From contig CAAEUW010000025.1 of the NCBI GenBank assembly GCA_900759325.1, positions 1-64,000 on the forward strand: a DNA stretch of 64,000 bases, written 5' to 3'. The notes under the pieces were generated by a model. The model made no database searches. It was not told the DNA's origin and saw only the letters and a program-made list of their open reading frames with translations. Each line of letters opens with the position of its first letter. The first letter of the stretch is position 1. The position numbers were made by a program, and so were the translations under genes. This stretch comes from an uncultured Peptostreptococcus sp. (lineage in GTDB: Bacteria > Bacillota > Clostridia > Peptostreptococcales > Peptostreptococcaceae). Positions 1-8,246 of the stretch are shown here, piece by piece.

Positions 1-184
1 CTGTAGAATTTGTTTAGCGACTTATATTTTAACACAGGATTCGCAATGAATCATTTTTTTATTCAGTTGTACAAATTGATTATACAATCAACCAAAAATA
101 ACATTAGAATCATATATAAAAATTTCATACATATTGATATTTGTAATAAAAATATAAATCCTTATGGAAGTAGCATACGGGTAA

Positions 185-193
185 TGATATAAT
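185..193 (+). promoter_or_regulatory. Extended -10 promoter for glpK
   Basis: TGATATAAT is an exact extended -10 element (TGnTATAAT). No good -35 lies 17 bases upstream, which fits the extended type. It sits about 50 bases before the glpK start codon. The rest of positions 1-244 is AT-rich with no convincing gene. Confidence 0.6.
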
Positions 194-244
194 TTAAGTG
201 ATTCCTAGATAAGATTTAGGTATTATTCTAAGGGGGATAAAATT

Positions 245-1750
245 ATGGAAAAGTATATACTATCATTTGATGCGGGAACTACAAGTTCCAGGGCAATTAT
301 ATTTAATAAAAAGGGTCAAATAATAAATGTAGCACAAAAGGAATTCCAGCAAATATATCCTAAGGCTGGCTGGGTAGAGCACGATCCGATGGAAATATGG
401 GCATCCCAGAGTGGGGTGGCGAGAGAAGTATTGGAAAAGTCTGCTATCAGACCTGACCAGATTGTTGGAATTGGTATTACAAACCAAAGAGAGACTACGA
501 TTGTATGGGATAAAAATACAGGCAAACCTATCTATAATGCCATAGTTTGGCAGTGTAGGAGGACGGCCAGCTATTGTGAAAGACTTAAAGAAAAGGGTTG
601 GATTGACAAGATTAGGGATAAGACAGGCCTGGTAGTGGATGCCTATTTCTCAGCCACAAAGATAGCCTGGATACTGGACAATGTGGAAGGAGCCAGGGAA
701 AAGGCTGAAAGGGGAGACCTACTTTTTGGTACGGTGGATACGTGGCTAGTATGGAACCTGACTAGGGGTAAGGTCCATGTAACAGACTATTCTAATGCCT
801 CTAGGACCATGTTGTTTAATATCAAAGACCTAAAGTGGGACGATGAAATTCTAGATGTTTTGAATATACCAAAGGCAATGATGCCAGAGGTCAAGGATTC
901 TAGCTGTATATATGGCTATACTGATGAGCATACCTATGGCGGTGCCAGGATACCAATAGCAGGTATAGCAGGTGACCAGCAGGCCGCCCTATTCGGCCAG
1001 AATTGCTTTAAGCCAGGTATGGTAAAGAATACCTATGGAACAGGCTGTTTTGTGTTGATGAATACAGGCCAGGAAATGATAAGGTCTAAAAATGGCCTAT
1101 TGACTACAATAGCATGGGGAATTGACGGCAAGGTATCCTATGCCCTAGAAGGGTCAGTATTTATAGCAGGTGCAGCCATACAGTGGTTGAGGGATGAGTT
1201 GAGGCTGGTATACGATTCTCCCCAGAGTGAATATTATGCCAACAAGATAGAAGATACTGATGGTGTAGTTGTTGTGCCAGCATTTACAGGCCTAGGAGCC
1301 CCATATTGGGATATGTATGCAAGGGGTGGAATTTTTGGTTTGACCAGGGGGACTAAGAGGGAGCACCTTGTAAGGGCTACCTTGGAATCACTAGCCTACC
1401 AGTCAAAGGATGTAATAGAGGCCATGCAGGAGGATGCCAAGATACCCCTAGCCCACCTGAGGGTAGATGGTGGAGCATCAGCAAATAACTTCTTGATGCA
1501 GTTTCAGGCTGATATGCTAGATACAGAAGTCCACAGACCTAGGACCCTTGAGACAACCTCACTAGGGGCAGCCTATCTGGCAGGTTTGGCAGTCGGATAT
1601 TGGAAGGATCTTGATGAAATATCAGAGGACTTTTCTATAGACAGGACCTTCAAACCTCAGATGAGTCAGGAAAAGAGGGCCAAGAATTATAAGTACTGGA
1701 AGAAGGCAATAGAGAGGTCTATGGGCTGGCTAGACAAGGAGGATGAATAG
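245..1750 (+). CDS. glpK: Glycerol kinase
   Basis: Phosphorylates glycerol with ATP to sn-glycerol 3-phosphate in the cytoplasm. The protein has 501 residues, the usual length for this FGGY-family kinase. The N terminus carries the ATP-binding DAGTTSSRA signature, followed by the substrate-region motif TNQRET (about 80) and IAGDQQAALFGQ (about 240). The C-terminal lobe contains VDGGASANNFLMQ (about 405). The start is an ATG after the ribosome site AGGGGG. No glycerol facilitator or glycerol-phosphate oxidase/dehydrogenase gene sits beside it, so here it is a single-gene unit. Identification is certain from sequence; in vivo role follows the family. Confidence 0.97.
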   Translation: MEKYILSFDAGTTSSRAIIFNKKGQIINVAQKEFQQIYPKAGWVEHDPMEIWASQSGVAREVLEKSAIRPDQIVGIGITNQRETTIVWDKNTGKPIYNAIVWQCRRTASYCERLKEKGWIDKIRDKTGLVVDAYFSATKIAWILDNVEGAREKAERGDLLFGTVDTWLVWNLTRGKVHVTDYSNASRTMLFNIKDLKWDDEILDVLNIPKAMMPEVKDSSCIYGYTDEHTYGGARIPIAGIAGDQQAALFGQNCFKPGMVKNTYGTGCFVLMNTGQEMIRSKNGLLTTIAWGIDGKVSYALEGSVFIAGAAIQWLRDELRLVYDSPQSEYYANKIEDTDGVVVVPAFTGLGAPYWDMYARGGIFGLTRGTKREHLVRATLESLAYQSKDVIEAMQEDAKIPLAHLRVDGGASANNFLMQFQADMLDTEVHRPRTLETTSLGAAYLAGLAVGYWKDLDEISEDFSIDRTFKPQMSQEKRAKNYKYWKKAIERSMGWLDKEDE

Positions 1751-1837
1751 GAAAAAATTCCTGTATTCGTTAGACAATAAATATAATAGAAGATACATAA
1801 GATAAGAGTATTTTTTGTAGGAAAGGTAGTGGATGGA

Positions 1838-2116
1838 ATGAAGAAGACAATAGTGCTAGGAATACTAGTATTTGCAGGCCTGGTCCTATCTATATATGGC
1901 TTTATAGTTTTACCAGCTAATGTGGTTGTTCAAGTGGGGGCTTCAGGCAAGCCCTCAAGTGTATATCCTAAGTTGATGGTTATAGGCTTAGAAGGACTGT
2001 TTACGATTGGTGGAGCCCTGGGCTACTTTTTTGTAGATAAGAAGGAAAGGAAATTTTTAAGCCTTTCCTTTATAGGTATATTGGTATCTATAATTACCCT
2101 AGTATTTAATCATTGA
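1838..2116 (+). CDS. Small membrane protein, DUF1648-like
   Basis: About 92 residues with three hydrophobic segments (roughly 5-27, 48-67, 74-90). Between the first two is a stretch LPANVVVQVGASGKPSSVYP that resembles the DUF1648 pattern (P, then a HFN-like strand, a G.P turn and an aromatic) found in SdpI-like proteins. DUF1648 proteins are membrane proteins of poorly known role, some linked to immunity against peptide toxins. A GTG nine bases upstream is in frame, but the AGGAAAGG ribosome site at 1819-1826 fits the ATG at 1838 better. The gene stands between glpK and an ABC transporter operon. The family match is by eye and moderate. Confidence 0.6.
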   Translation: MKKTIVLGILVFAGLVLSIYGFIVLPANVVVQVGASGKPSSVYPKLMVIGLEGLFTIGGALGYFFVDKKERKFLSLSFIGILVSIITLVFNH

Positions 2117-2122
2117 TAAATA

Positions 2123-2151
2123 TTGAAAATCATTATGATTTATTATATCAT
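2123..2151 (+). promoter_or_regulatory. Promoter of the ABC transporter operon with an overlapping Fur/PerR-like box
   Basis: TTGAAA (2123-2128) and TATCAT (2146-2151) are spaced by 17 bases. Positions 2124-2138 (TGAAAATCATTATGA) match the Fur-type 7-1-7 box TGATAATnATTATCA at all but two defined positions and overlap the -35, where a bound repressor would block polymerase. Binding by any protein is inferred, not shown. Confidence 0.5.
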
Positions 2152-2261
2152 ATAGTTAAGAGGTGGATTTATACTTATTCTAACCAAGAATAGGCGTATG
2201 AGTATAAAGAAAACGTTTTGCAAATTTTATAGTAATTCATAATGAATAGGGGGTTATTCTG

Positions 2262-2969
2262 GTGAGTGATAATCTAATAGAGGTTTCAAATTTAAGTAAA
2301 TCATATGGTCAAGGTGATAGCAGGGTAGATGTCCTTAAGGGCATAGATTGTAAGATAAAGAGGGGGAGTATATGTACCCTATTAGGACCGTCTGGGTCTG
2401 GTAAGTCCACTTTTTTGAATATATTAGGGGGGATAGAGTCCTTTGAAGAGGGAAGTCTCATGGTTGATGGTTTGGAGCTTAAGAACTTGTCTAAGAAGGA
2501 CCTACTCCAATATAGGAGGGACAAGTTAGGTTTTGTTTTTCAATTTTATAACCTAGTATCCAACCTTACTCTTAAAGAAAATATAGAGGTAGGGGCCTAT
2601 TTGGGTAAAGACCCCTTGGATATTGATGACTTGATGGAAAAGCTTGGCTTGGTAGAACATCAAGGCAAGTTTCCTAACCAACTGTCAGGCGGTCAGCAGC
2701 AGAGGACTGCTATAGCAAGGGCCTTGTCCAAGAGTCCAACTATCCTACTTTGTGATGAACCTACTGGAGCCCTGGACTACACTACTGCCAAAGATGTATT
2801 AAGGATGATACAAAAAATAAATAAGGAATATAAAAGTACTATTATTATAGCTACACACAATACTGCTATTGCTAGTATGTCGCATGAGGTTTTGAGCCTA
2901 CACGACGGGACTATAATGGAGCATAAAATAAATGATAGTATAGTAGATGCTAGCGAATTAGTTTGGTAG
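2262..2969 (+). CDS. ABC transporter ATP-binding protein (MacB/LolD type)
   Basis: ATPase subunit of an exporter-like or mechanotransmitting ABC system. Its 235 residues contain Walker A GPSGSGKST (about 43), Q-loop FVFQFYNL, signature LSGGQQQR, Walker B LLCDEPTGALD and H-loop ATHN. The LSGGQQQR and DEPTGALD forms are typical of ATPases that pair with FtsX-like permeases such as MacB, LolD, BceA and FtsE. The start is GTG with AGGGGG eight bases upstream. The permease follows directly, so the two form one transporter. No sensor kinase or response regulator is adjacent, as would be expected for a BceAB bacitracin system. Confidence 0.93.
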   Translation: MSDNLIEVSNLSKSYGQGDSRVDVLKGIDCKIKRGSICTLLGPSGSGKSTFLNILGGIESFEEGSLMVDGLELKNLSKKDLLQYRRDKLGFVFQFYNLVSNLTLKENIEVGAYLGKDPLDIDDLMEKLGLVEHQGKFPNQLSGGQQQRTAIARALSKSPTILLCDEPTGALDYTTAKDVLRMIQKINKEYKSTIIIATHNTAIASMSHEVLSLHDGTIMEHKINDSIVDASELVW

Positions 2970-2978
2970 GTGGCAGTT

Positions 2979-5459
2979 ATGAAGAATCCACTAAACAAGA
3001 GAATTTTTAGAGAACTTAGGTCAAATATTGGTAGGTATGGTTCTATATTTATAGTTATGCTAATGACCATATCATTTATATCTTCATTTTTTATAGCACA
3101 AAATTCTGTAAAGATATCCTATGAGGACAGTCATATAAAAGGCAAGATAGAGGATGGTTATATAGAGTTTGATAGGGAATTAAGTAGGGATGAAGAAAAA
3201 ATTTTTGTGGACAATCATGTAAAGGCCTATAAAAACTACTACCTGTCTATCAATTATAAGAATGGTAAATTAATCAGGCTATATTCTAACAGGGAACATG
3301 TAAATATACCAGCTATCCATAGGGGAAGATCTGCCAATAAAGATGGTGAGGTAGTATTAAATTATAACTATATCAAAGAGAACAAGTTGTCTCTGGGTGA
3401 TAAATTATACTTGCCAGCATATGTAAATGGCAAGAAGCCTGCTATAGATGGATTAAAAATAGTTGGCTCGGTGGCCTTTCCAGACTATAGTTGTTTATTG
3501 AGGCGACCGGGAGATATCTTGATGGATAACAAAGATTTTGCAGTGGCTAGTGTAAATAAAAAGACTTTTGATGACCTAGTAAAAGATGGCTATGGTATAA
3601 ATTATATCTACTCTTACAGATTAGAACATTCCAGTGAAAACAGGAAGGTCCAGTCTGATAAATTAGAGGATTTAGTTGACGCCTTTGTAGATAAGGGTCT
3701 AGTACCGATAAATGCCCAAAATAAGTATAGGAATTCTAGGATTTCCTATGTTATGGATGATATGGGTGGAGATGTACCAATGATGACATCCTTGATGGTG
3801 ATAGTACTTTTGGTAATGGCCTTTATATTTGCAGTTCTAGTTCAGAATACTATAGAGGACGAAGCTAGTGTGATAGGTAGCCTACTATCCTTTGGTTATA
3901 GCAAGGCTAGCCTTATATGGCACTATATAAAGTTGCCCCTATATGTTACGGTGTTTGCCGTATTAGTGGGCAATTTATTGGCCTATACCCATATGAAGAA
4001 TGTATATTTAGGCCTATATACGGGTACATTTTCCCTATTTCCTGTAAGGGTAGAGTTGGATGCCTATGCCTTTTTATTGACAAGCCTGATACCTATAGGC
4101 TTGATATTACTGATAAATTTTGTGTCCATATATAGAAAGTTGAGGCTGAGTCCCCTTAGATTTTTGAGGCGAGAACTAACTAAGAAGAGGCAGAGGAAGG
4201 CCATTAGGCTACCACAGGTGGCATTCTTGTCGAGGTTTAGGATGAGGGTCTTCTTGAAAAATAAGGCTAGTTACCTGGTTTTGTGTATTGGCCTGCTATT
4301 GGGAAATATACTTTTGATATACGGCCTATCTTTAAATATTTTGATTGATGGCTATATGGATGATATAGAAAAATCTATGCCTTCTAGCTACCAGACCATA
4401 CTAAAGGGACCCCTTGAAAAAGAGGTGGAGGCAAGGTTAAAAGAATCTCTAGCAAAAAGGGACAAGGGTATATTTGACAAGCCTACCTATGACCAACAAG
4501 ACAAGTATATATCTGATGCCATGTCAGTTGACAGGGATAAAGTCAACCTATTCACCATGTATGGAGTCAAAATGAGAGATAAGACTTTTGACCAAGATAT
4601 AAAGGTCAATATATATGCCAGCAATTTAGACGGAGCCTTTATAAAAGAAGGTCTGACAAGGGCTAGTGGTTTAAGCTCAAAAGAAGATGGAGAATACAAG
4701 AATGATAAGACCTCAGATGATAAAGAGGCTTCTAAGCAAAAGTCAAGGCTATATGATGTTTACCTTTCAGATGGCCTAATGAATAGGTTTAAAATAAATA
4801 TGGGCGACCAGATAAGTATGAAAGATGAAAATAGGGATGTAGACTATAGACTAAGGGTTGTTGGTCATACGGACCTTTTTGCAACTTCCATGGCCATCAT
4901 AATGGATAGGAAGGATTGTAATAAAATGGTCGGCATGAAGGAATATTATTATAATGGGGTATTTACGGATAAGAAATTAAAGGTAGAAGACAAAGAACTG
5001 GCTACAATTATAAATTCTTCGGATATGAAAAAAATTGCCGGTCAGTTTATGGTAAATTTTAAAAACCTTATGCCTATGATCATGTCCGTGGCTCTTGTAA
5101 TATACCTAGTGGTGATGTATGTCCTTACCAAGACTATAGTTGACAAATATAAGGAGTCAATCTCTTATCTTAGGATATTTGGCTATTATGACAAGGAGAT
5201 AGAGAAGGTATTTATTAGGGTATCCACAATAGCCGTTGCTGTATTTCTAGTCATCCTAATTCCTTTAGAAAAATATTTAGTAAGATCATTAGTAATATTA
5301 GCCTTTTATAAGTTTGATGGCTATGTAGATCCGCATATACCTGCATATGTATACCTTTCAACGGTTATATGTGGAATGATGGTCTACCTAATAAATAGGT
5401 GGATCCTGGTAAGAAGGATAAAGAAAATCAATATGTCAGAAGTCCTAAAAGATCGGTAA
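2979..5459 (+). CDS. FtsX-like ABC transporter permease
   Basis: Partner permease of the upstream ATPase, about 826 residues. One membrane helix lies near residues 17-40, followed by a large extracytoplasmic domain (about 41-265). Three helices near 267-290, 311-340 and 361-383 form the first FtsX core. A further helix at about 429-452 precedes a second extracytoplasmic domain, and the last three helices (about 696-720, 748-768, 788-810) form the second core. A GTG directly after the ATPase stop is in frame, but AGGTGG fits the ATG at 2979 better. Size and two-core layout match macrolide/lipoprotein-type or YknZ-like exporters. The substrate is unknown; the upstream Fur-like box hints at metal or redox control. 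Confidence 0.88.
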   Translation: MKNPLNKRIFRELRSNIGRYGSIFIVMLMTISFISSFFIAQNSVKISYEDSHIKGKIEDGYIEFDRELSRDEEKIFVDNHVKAYKNYYLSINYKNGKLIRLYSNREHVNIPAIHRGRSANKDGEVVLNYNYIKENKLSLGDKLYLPAYVNGKKPAIDGLKIVGSVAFPDYSCLLRRPGDILMDNKDFAVASVNKKTFDDLVKDGYGINYIYSYRLEHSSENRKVQSDKLEDLVDAFVDKGLVPINAQNKYRNSRISYVMDDMGGDVPMMTSLMVIVLLVMAFIFAVLVQNTIEDEASVIGSLLSFGYSKASLIWHYIKLPLYVTVFAVLVGNLLAYTHMKNVYLGLYTGTFSLFPVRVELDAYAFLLTSLIPIGLILLINFVSIYRKLRLSPLRFLRRELTKKRQRKAIRLPQVAFLSRFRMRVFLKNKASYLVLCIGLLLGNILLIYGLSLNILIDGYMDDIEKSMPSSYQTILKGPLEKEVEARLKESLAKRDKGIFDKPTYDQQDKYISDAMSVDRDKVNLFTMYGVKMRDKTFDQDIKVNIYASNLDGAFIKEGLTRASGLSSKEDGEYKNDKTSDDKEASKQKSRLYDVYLSDGLMNRFKINMGDQISMKDENRDVDYRLRVVGHTDLFATSMAIIMDRKDCNKMVGMKEYYYNGVFTDKKLKVEDKELATIINSSDMKKIAGQFMVNFKNLMPMIMSVALVIYLVVMYVLTKTIVDKYKESISYLRIFGYYDKEIEKVFIRVSTIAVAVFLVILIPLEKYLVRSLVILAFYKFDGYVDPHIPAYVYLSTVICGMMVYLINRWILVRRIKKINMSEVLKDR

Positions 5460-5491
5460 AAGATAAATTAGACTATTCAGTATAGAATTTG

Positions 5492-5534
5492 AATCCAAGC
5501 TAATATCAAATAATGGTATTGGCTTGGATTTTAT
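5492..5534 (+). terminator. Terminator after the ABC permease
   Basis: AATCCAAGC pairs with GCTTGGATT; inner bases extend the stem through TAATATC/GGTATTG. A T-rich run follows. It ends the ABC operon before the purine leader. Confidence 0.75.
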
Positions 5535-5853
5535 TTATAGCAGTTAAAGGGTACAAAGTTGCCATTATTTATCTGTATTATCATAAAATACGAATAAATA
5601 TAGCGATAATAATTTATATAGTTCGTAAAAATCGGCTTTTTTTATAATAATTTTTAAAAAAGTATTGAAAAAAACTGCACATTAGGATATCATTTTAGTA
5701 TAAAGGTTCGTATATATAAGAATTATATATAGATAATCAAGTAAAAATAGTCATATTGTTTTATCTCTTAAGTGGATAGGTGTAAACAAATGATTTTTAA
5801 AGACTAGAAGATATTTTACCTAGATTTAATAAGTTGAAAAGGAGAATTTAATT
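5535..5853 (+). promoter_or_regulatory. Leader and control region of the purine operon
   Basis: Holds a pair of inverted PurBox-like elements: CGAA at 5591-5594 and TTCG at 5622-5625, each in an A/T-rich ACGAAY context, 31 bases centre to centre. That is the spacing expected for a Bacillus-type PurR operator (two 14-base boxes, 16-17 apart). A third copy (TTCG at 5707-5710) lies downstream. The promoter TTGAAA (5665-5670), 17 bases, TATCAT (5688-5693) sits between them. The transcript would have a leader of about 150 bases; I see no purine riboswitch core in it. Confidence 0.6.
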
Positions 5854-6330
5854 ATGAAAATTGCAGTAGTTATGGGTTCTAAGTCTGATTTGCCAAAGCT
5901 TGAGTCCGGAATAAAATTTATAAAGAGCTATGGTATAGAGGTTGTGGTTAGAATACTTTCAGCCCACAGAACACCTGAGGAGTTAACTAGATTTTTGGAA
6001 GAAATCAAGGACAATACAGATGTAATAATCGCAGCGGCAGGTAAGGCTGCCCATCTACCAGGTGTTATAGCTGCCCAGACATTGATACCAGTAGTTGGCC
6101 TACCAATCAAGTCTTCTACAATGGACGGTATGGATTCCTTGTTGTCGATTGTTCAGATGCCAAGTGGTATCCCAGTTGCAACGGTAACTATAGATTCAGG
6201 TATGAATGCCGCCTTGATGGCAATTCAGATTGCAAGCGTGAAGTACCCAGTTTTAAGGGAGAAGCTAGCTGCTTACAGGAAGGAAATGGCAGACAAGGTT
6301 CTAGCTGATGATGCATCAGTTGAGTTTTAG
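5854..6330 (+). CDS. purE: N5-carboxyaminoimidazole ribonucleotide mutase
   Basis: Catalyses the carboxyl shift giving 4-carboxy-AIR in purine synthesis. The 158-residue protein starts VVMGSKSDLP and has the active-site SAHRTPE and AAHLPGVIAAQT segments and the GMDSLLSIVQMP loop of the PurE family. Class I enzymes use N5-CAIR made by PurK, class II use AIR plus CO2; no purK is in the window and I cannot assign the class with certainty. The ribosome site AAGGAG fits. First gene of the purine operon, 57 bases before purM. Confidence 0.96.
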   Translation: MKIAVVMGSKSDLPKLESGIKFIKSYGIEVVVRILSAHRTPEELTRFLEEIKDNTDVIIAAAGKAAHLPGVIAAQTLIPVVGLPIKSSTMDGMDSLLSIVQMPSGIPVATVTIDSGMNAALMAIQIASVKYPVLREKLAAYRKEMADKVLADDASVEF

Positions 6331-6387
6331 TTTTTAATCATAGTGGATAATAAATAATCAAAATATATTCAGTTTAAGGGGGATAAA

Positions 6388-7464
6388 ATGCTTACTTACA
6401 AGAGTTCAGGTGTAGATATTGATGAGGGAAACAGAGCGGTAGATTTAATTAAAAACAAGATTAAGGGAACTTATGATTCAAATGTAATTGGTGACCTAGG
6501 TAACTTTAGTGGTCTATATTCTCTAAAGGATTTCCTTGGCATGGAGGAACCAGTCCTACTAGCATCAACTGATGGGGTTGGGACAAAGCTTAAGATAGCC
6601 CAGCTAATGGACAAGCATGACACAGTTGGTATAGACCTAGTTGCCATGTGTGTAAATGACTTGATTTGTCAGGGGGCAAAGCCACTATTTTTCTTAGACT
6701 ATATAGCCCTAGGAAAGCTAGTACCAGAGCATATAGAAAAGGTTGTAGGAGGTATAGCTGATGGATGTAAGATGAGTGGCTGTGCCTTGATAGGTGGAGA
6801 AACTGCTGAAATGCCAGGTATGTACGGGGATGATGATTATGACTTGGCAGGCTTTTCAATAGGTATAGCTGATAAGAAGAAGATAGTTAGCGGTCAGGAT
6901 GTAAAGGCAGGAGACCTTTTAGTTGGTATATCTTCAAGTGGTATACACTCAAACGGATTCTCCTTTATCAGAAAGATTTTCCTAGAGGAATACAAGTATG
7001 AACTAGACAAGTATATAGATGACCTAGGCATGTCTTTGGGTGATGCTATGTTAACTCCAACTAAGATATACGTTAAGCTAGCCCTTGATGCCCTAGCTAA
7101 CCACAATGTTAAGGCTATAGCCCATATTACAGGTGGTGGCCTAATAGAAAATATTGTGAGGGTAATACCTAAGGGCTTGGGGCTTGATATAGACACTAAG
7201 TCTTGGGATAAGCCGGAAATTTTCAAGATGATTGAAGGTTTTGATGCCATAGAAAAGAGGGAGCTTCACAAGAGCTTTAACATGGGTGTTGGTCTAGTAA
7301 TGATAGTTGACAAGGATGAGGCTCAGGGCCTAGTAGACTACATAAATAATAGGTCTAGTGACAATGTAGACTTTGTAGAGGACAAGTACAAGGCCCTAAT
7401 GGATGACAAGGCCTATATCATAGGTAGTGTAGTAGATTCACATGAGGGTGTAGACCTAGTATAA
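6388..7464 (+). CDS. purM: Phosphoribosylformylglycinamidine cyclo-ligase (AIR synthetase)
   Basis: Closes the imidazole ring: converts FGAM and ATP to AIR. The protein has 358 residues, slightly longer than the usual 340-350. Family landmarks are the YKSSGVDIDEGNRAV start, LLASTDGVGTKLKIA (about 58), CVNDLICQGAKPLFFLDY (about 90), GCALIGGETAEMPGMY (about 130) and HITGGGLIENI (about 248). ATG follows AAGGGGG. It lies between purE and purN in one transcription unit. Confidence 0.98.
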   Translation: MLTYKSSGVDIDEGNRAVDLIKNKIKGTYDSNVIGDLGNFSGLYSLKDFLGMEEPVLLASTDGVGTKLKIAQLMDKHDTVGIDLVAMCVNDLICQGAKPLFFLDYIALGKLVPEHIEKVVGGIADGCKMSGCALIGGETAEMPGMYGDDDYDLAGFSIGIADKKKIVSGQDVKAGDLLVGISSSGIHSNGFSFIRKIFLEEYKYELDKYIDDLGMSLGDAMLTPTKIYVKLALDALANHNVKAIAHITGGGLIENIVRVIPKGLGLDIDTKSWDKPEIFKMIEGFDAIEKRELHKSFNMGVGLVMIVDKDEAQGLVDYINNRSSDNVDFVEDKYKALMDDKAYIIGSVVDSHEGVDLV

Positions 7465-7551
7465 GAGAGAGAATATGGGGCAGGTGGATAATCCCAGTTA
7501 GGGTAATAGGCCTGTCTAGAAGGATAATATAGAGAGTAAAGAGGTATTTTG

Positions 7552-8145
7552 ATGAAGAATATAGCTGTACTAGTATCTGGTGGTGGAACCAACCTACAGT
7601 CTATAATCGATGCTGTTGAAGCTGGTAGGATAAATGGCCAAATCAAACTGGTTATATCCAACAAGGAAGGGGCTTATGGTCTAGAAAGGGCCAAGAACCA
7701 TAATATAAGGGCAGTATTTGAAAAGGACGAGCAGTCTATTATTGATATTATGAAGGAAAGCCAAATAGACCTAGTAGTCCTTGCAGGCTTCCTAAAGATA
7801 CTTAGTCCTAATTTCACTAAGGCATTTGAAAACAGGATAATTAATATCCACCCATCCTTGATTCCATCCTTTTGCGGTAAGGGATATTATGGCCTAAGGG
7901 TTCATGAGGCAGCCGTAGAATATGGGGTAAAGGTAAGTGGGGCTACAGTTCACTTTGTTGATGAAAATGCTGATACAGGCCCTATAATCAGGCAGGAAAC
8001 TGTAGAGGTTCTTCCAGAGGATAGTCCTCAAGACCTACAACAGAGGGTTTTGAAGATAGAGCATAGGATTTTAAGTCAGGTAGTTGCCGACTATTGCGAT
8101 GACAAGATAAGAGTCGTTGGAAGAAAGGTATTTATAGATAACTAA
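7552..8145 (+). CDS. purN: Phosphoribosylglycinamide formyltransferase
   Basis: Transfers the formyl group from 10-formyl-THF to GAR. About 197 residues, family length. It shows the glycine-rich LVSGGGTNLQSIIDA start, the catalytic INIHPSLIPSF (Asn and His) and GATVHFVDENADTGPII, whose Asp completes the catalytic set. An in-frame TTG one codon earlier exists, but the ATG is better placed after GAGGT. Third gene of the purine operon. Confidence 0.97.
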   Translation: MKNIAVLVSGGGTNLQSIIDAVEAGRINGQIKLVISNKEGAYGLERAKNHNIRAVFEKDEQSIIDIMKESQIDLVVLAGFLKILSPNFTKAFENRIINIHPSLIPSFCGKGYYGLRVHEAAVEYGVKVSGATVHFVDENADTGPIIRQETVEVLPEDSPQDLQQRVLKIEHRILSQVVADYCDDKIRVVGRKVFIDN

Positions 8146-8246
8146 TGATATATTCACCATTTTGGTTGAGATTAGACATTTAAGGTTCAGGTTTAAGTAA
8201 GTATAGTAAGCGGATAGAGCATTTAGTATGAAAGGGGTACATAGAA

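Noticed and set aside
10..192. 60-residue frame before glpK
   Set aside because: AT-rich, Asn/Ile-heavy composition, no ribosome site, and it contains the likely glpK promoter.
5694..5853. Possible purine riboswitch in the purE leader
   Set aside because: The conserved core around the three-way junction (UAYCNNNN and GACUAYG-type segments) is not present; PurBox-like repeats explain control better.
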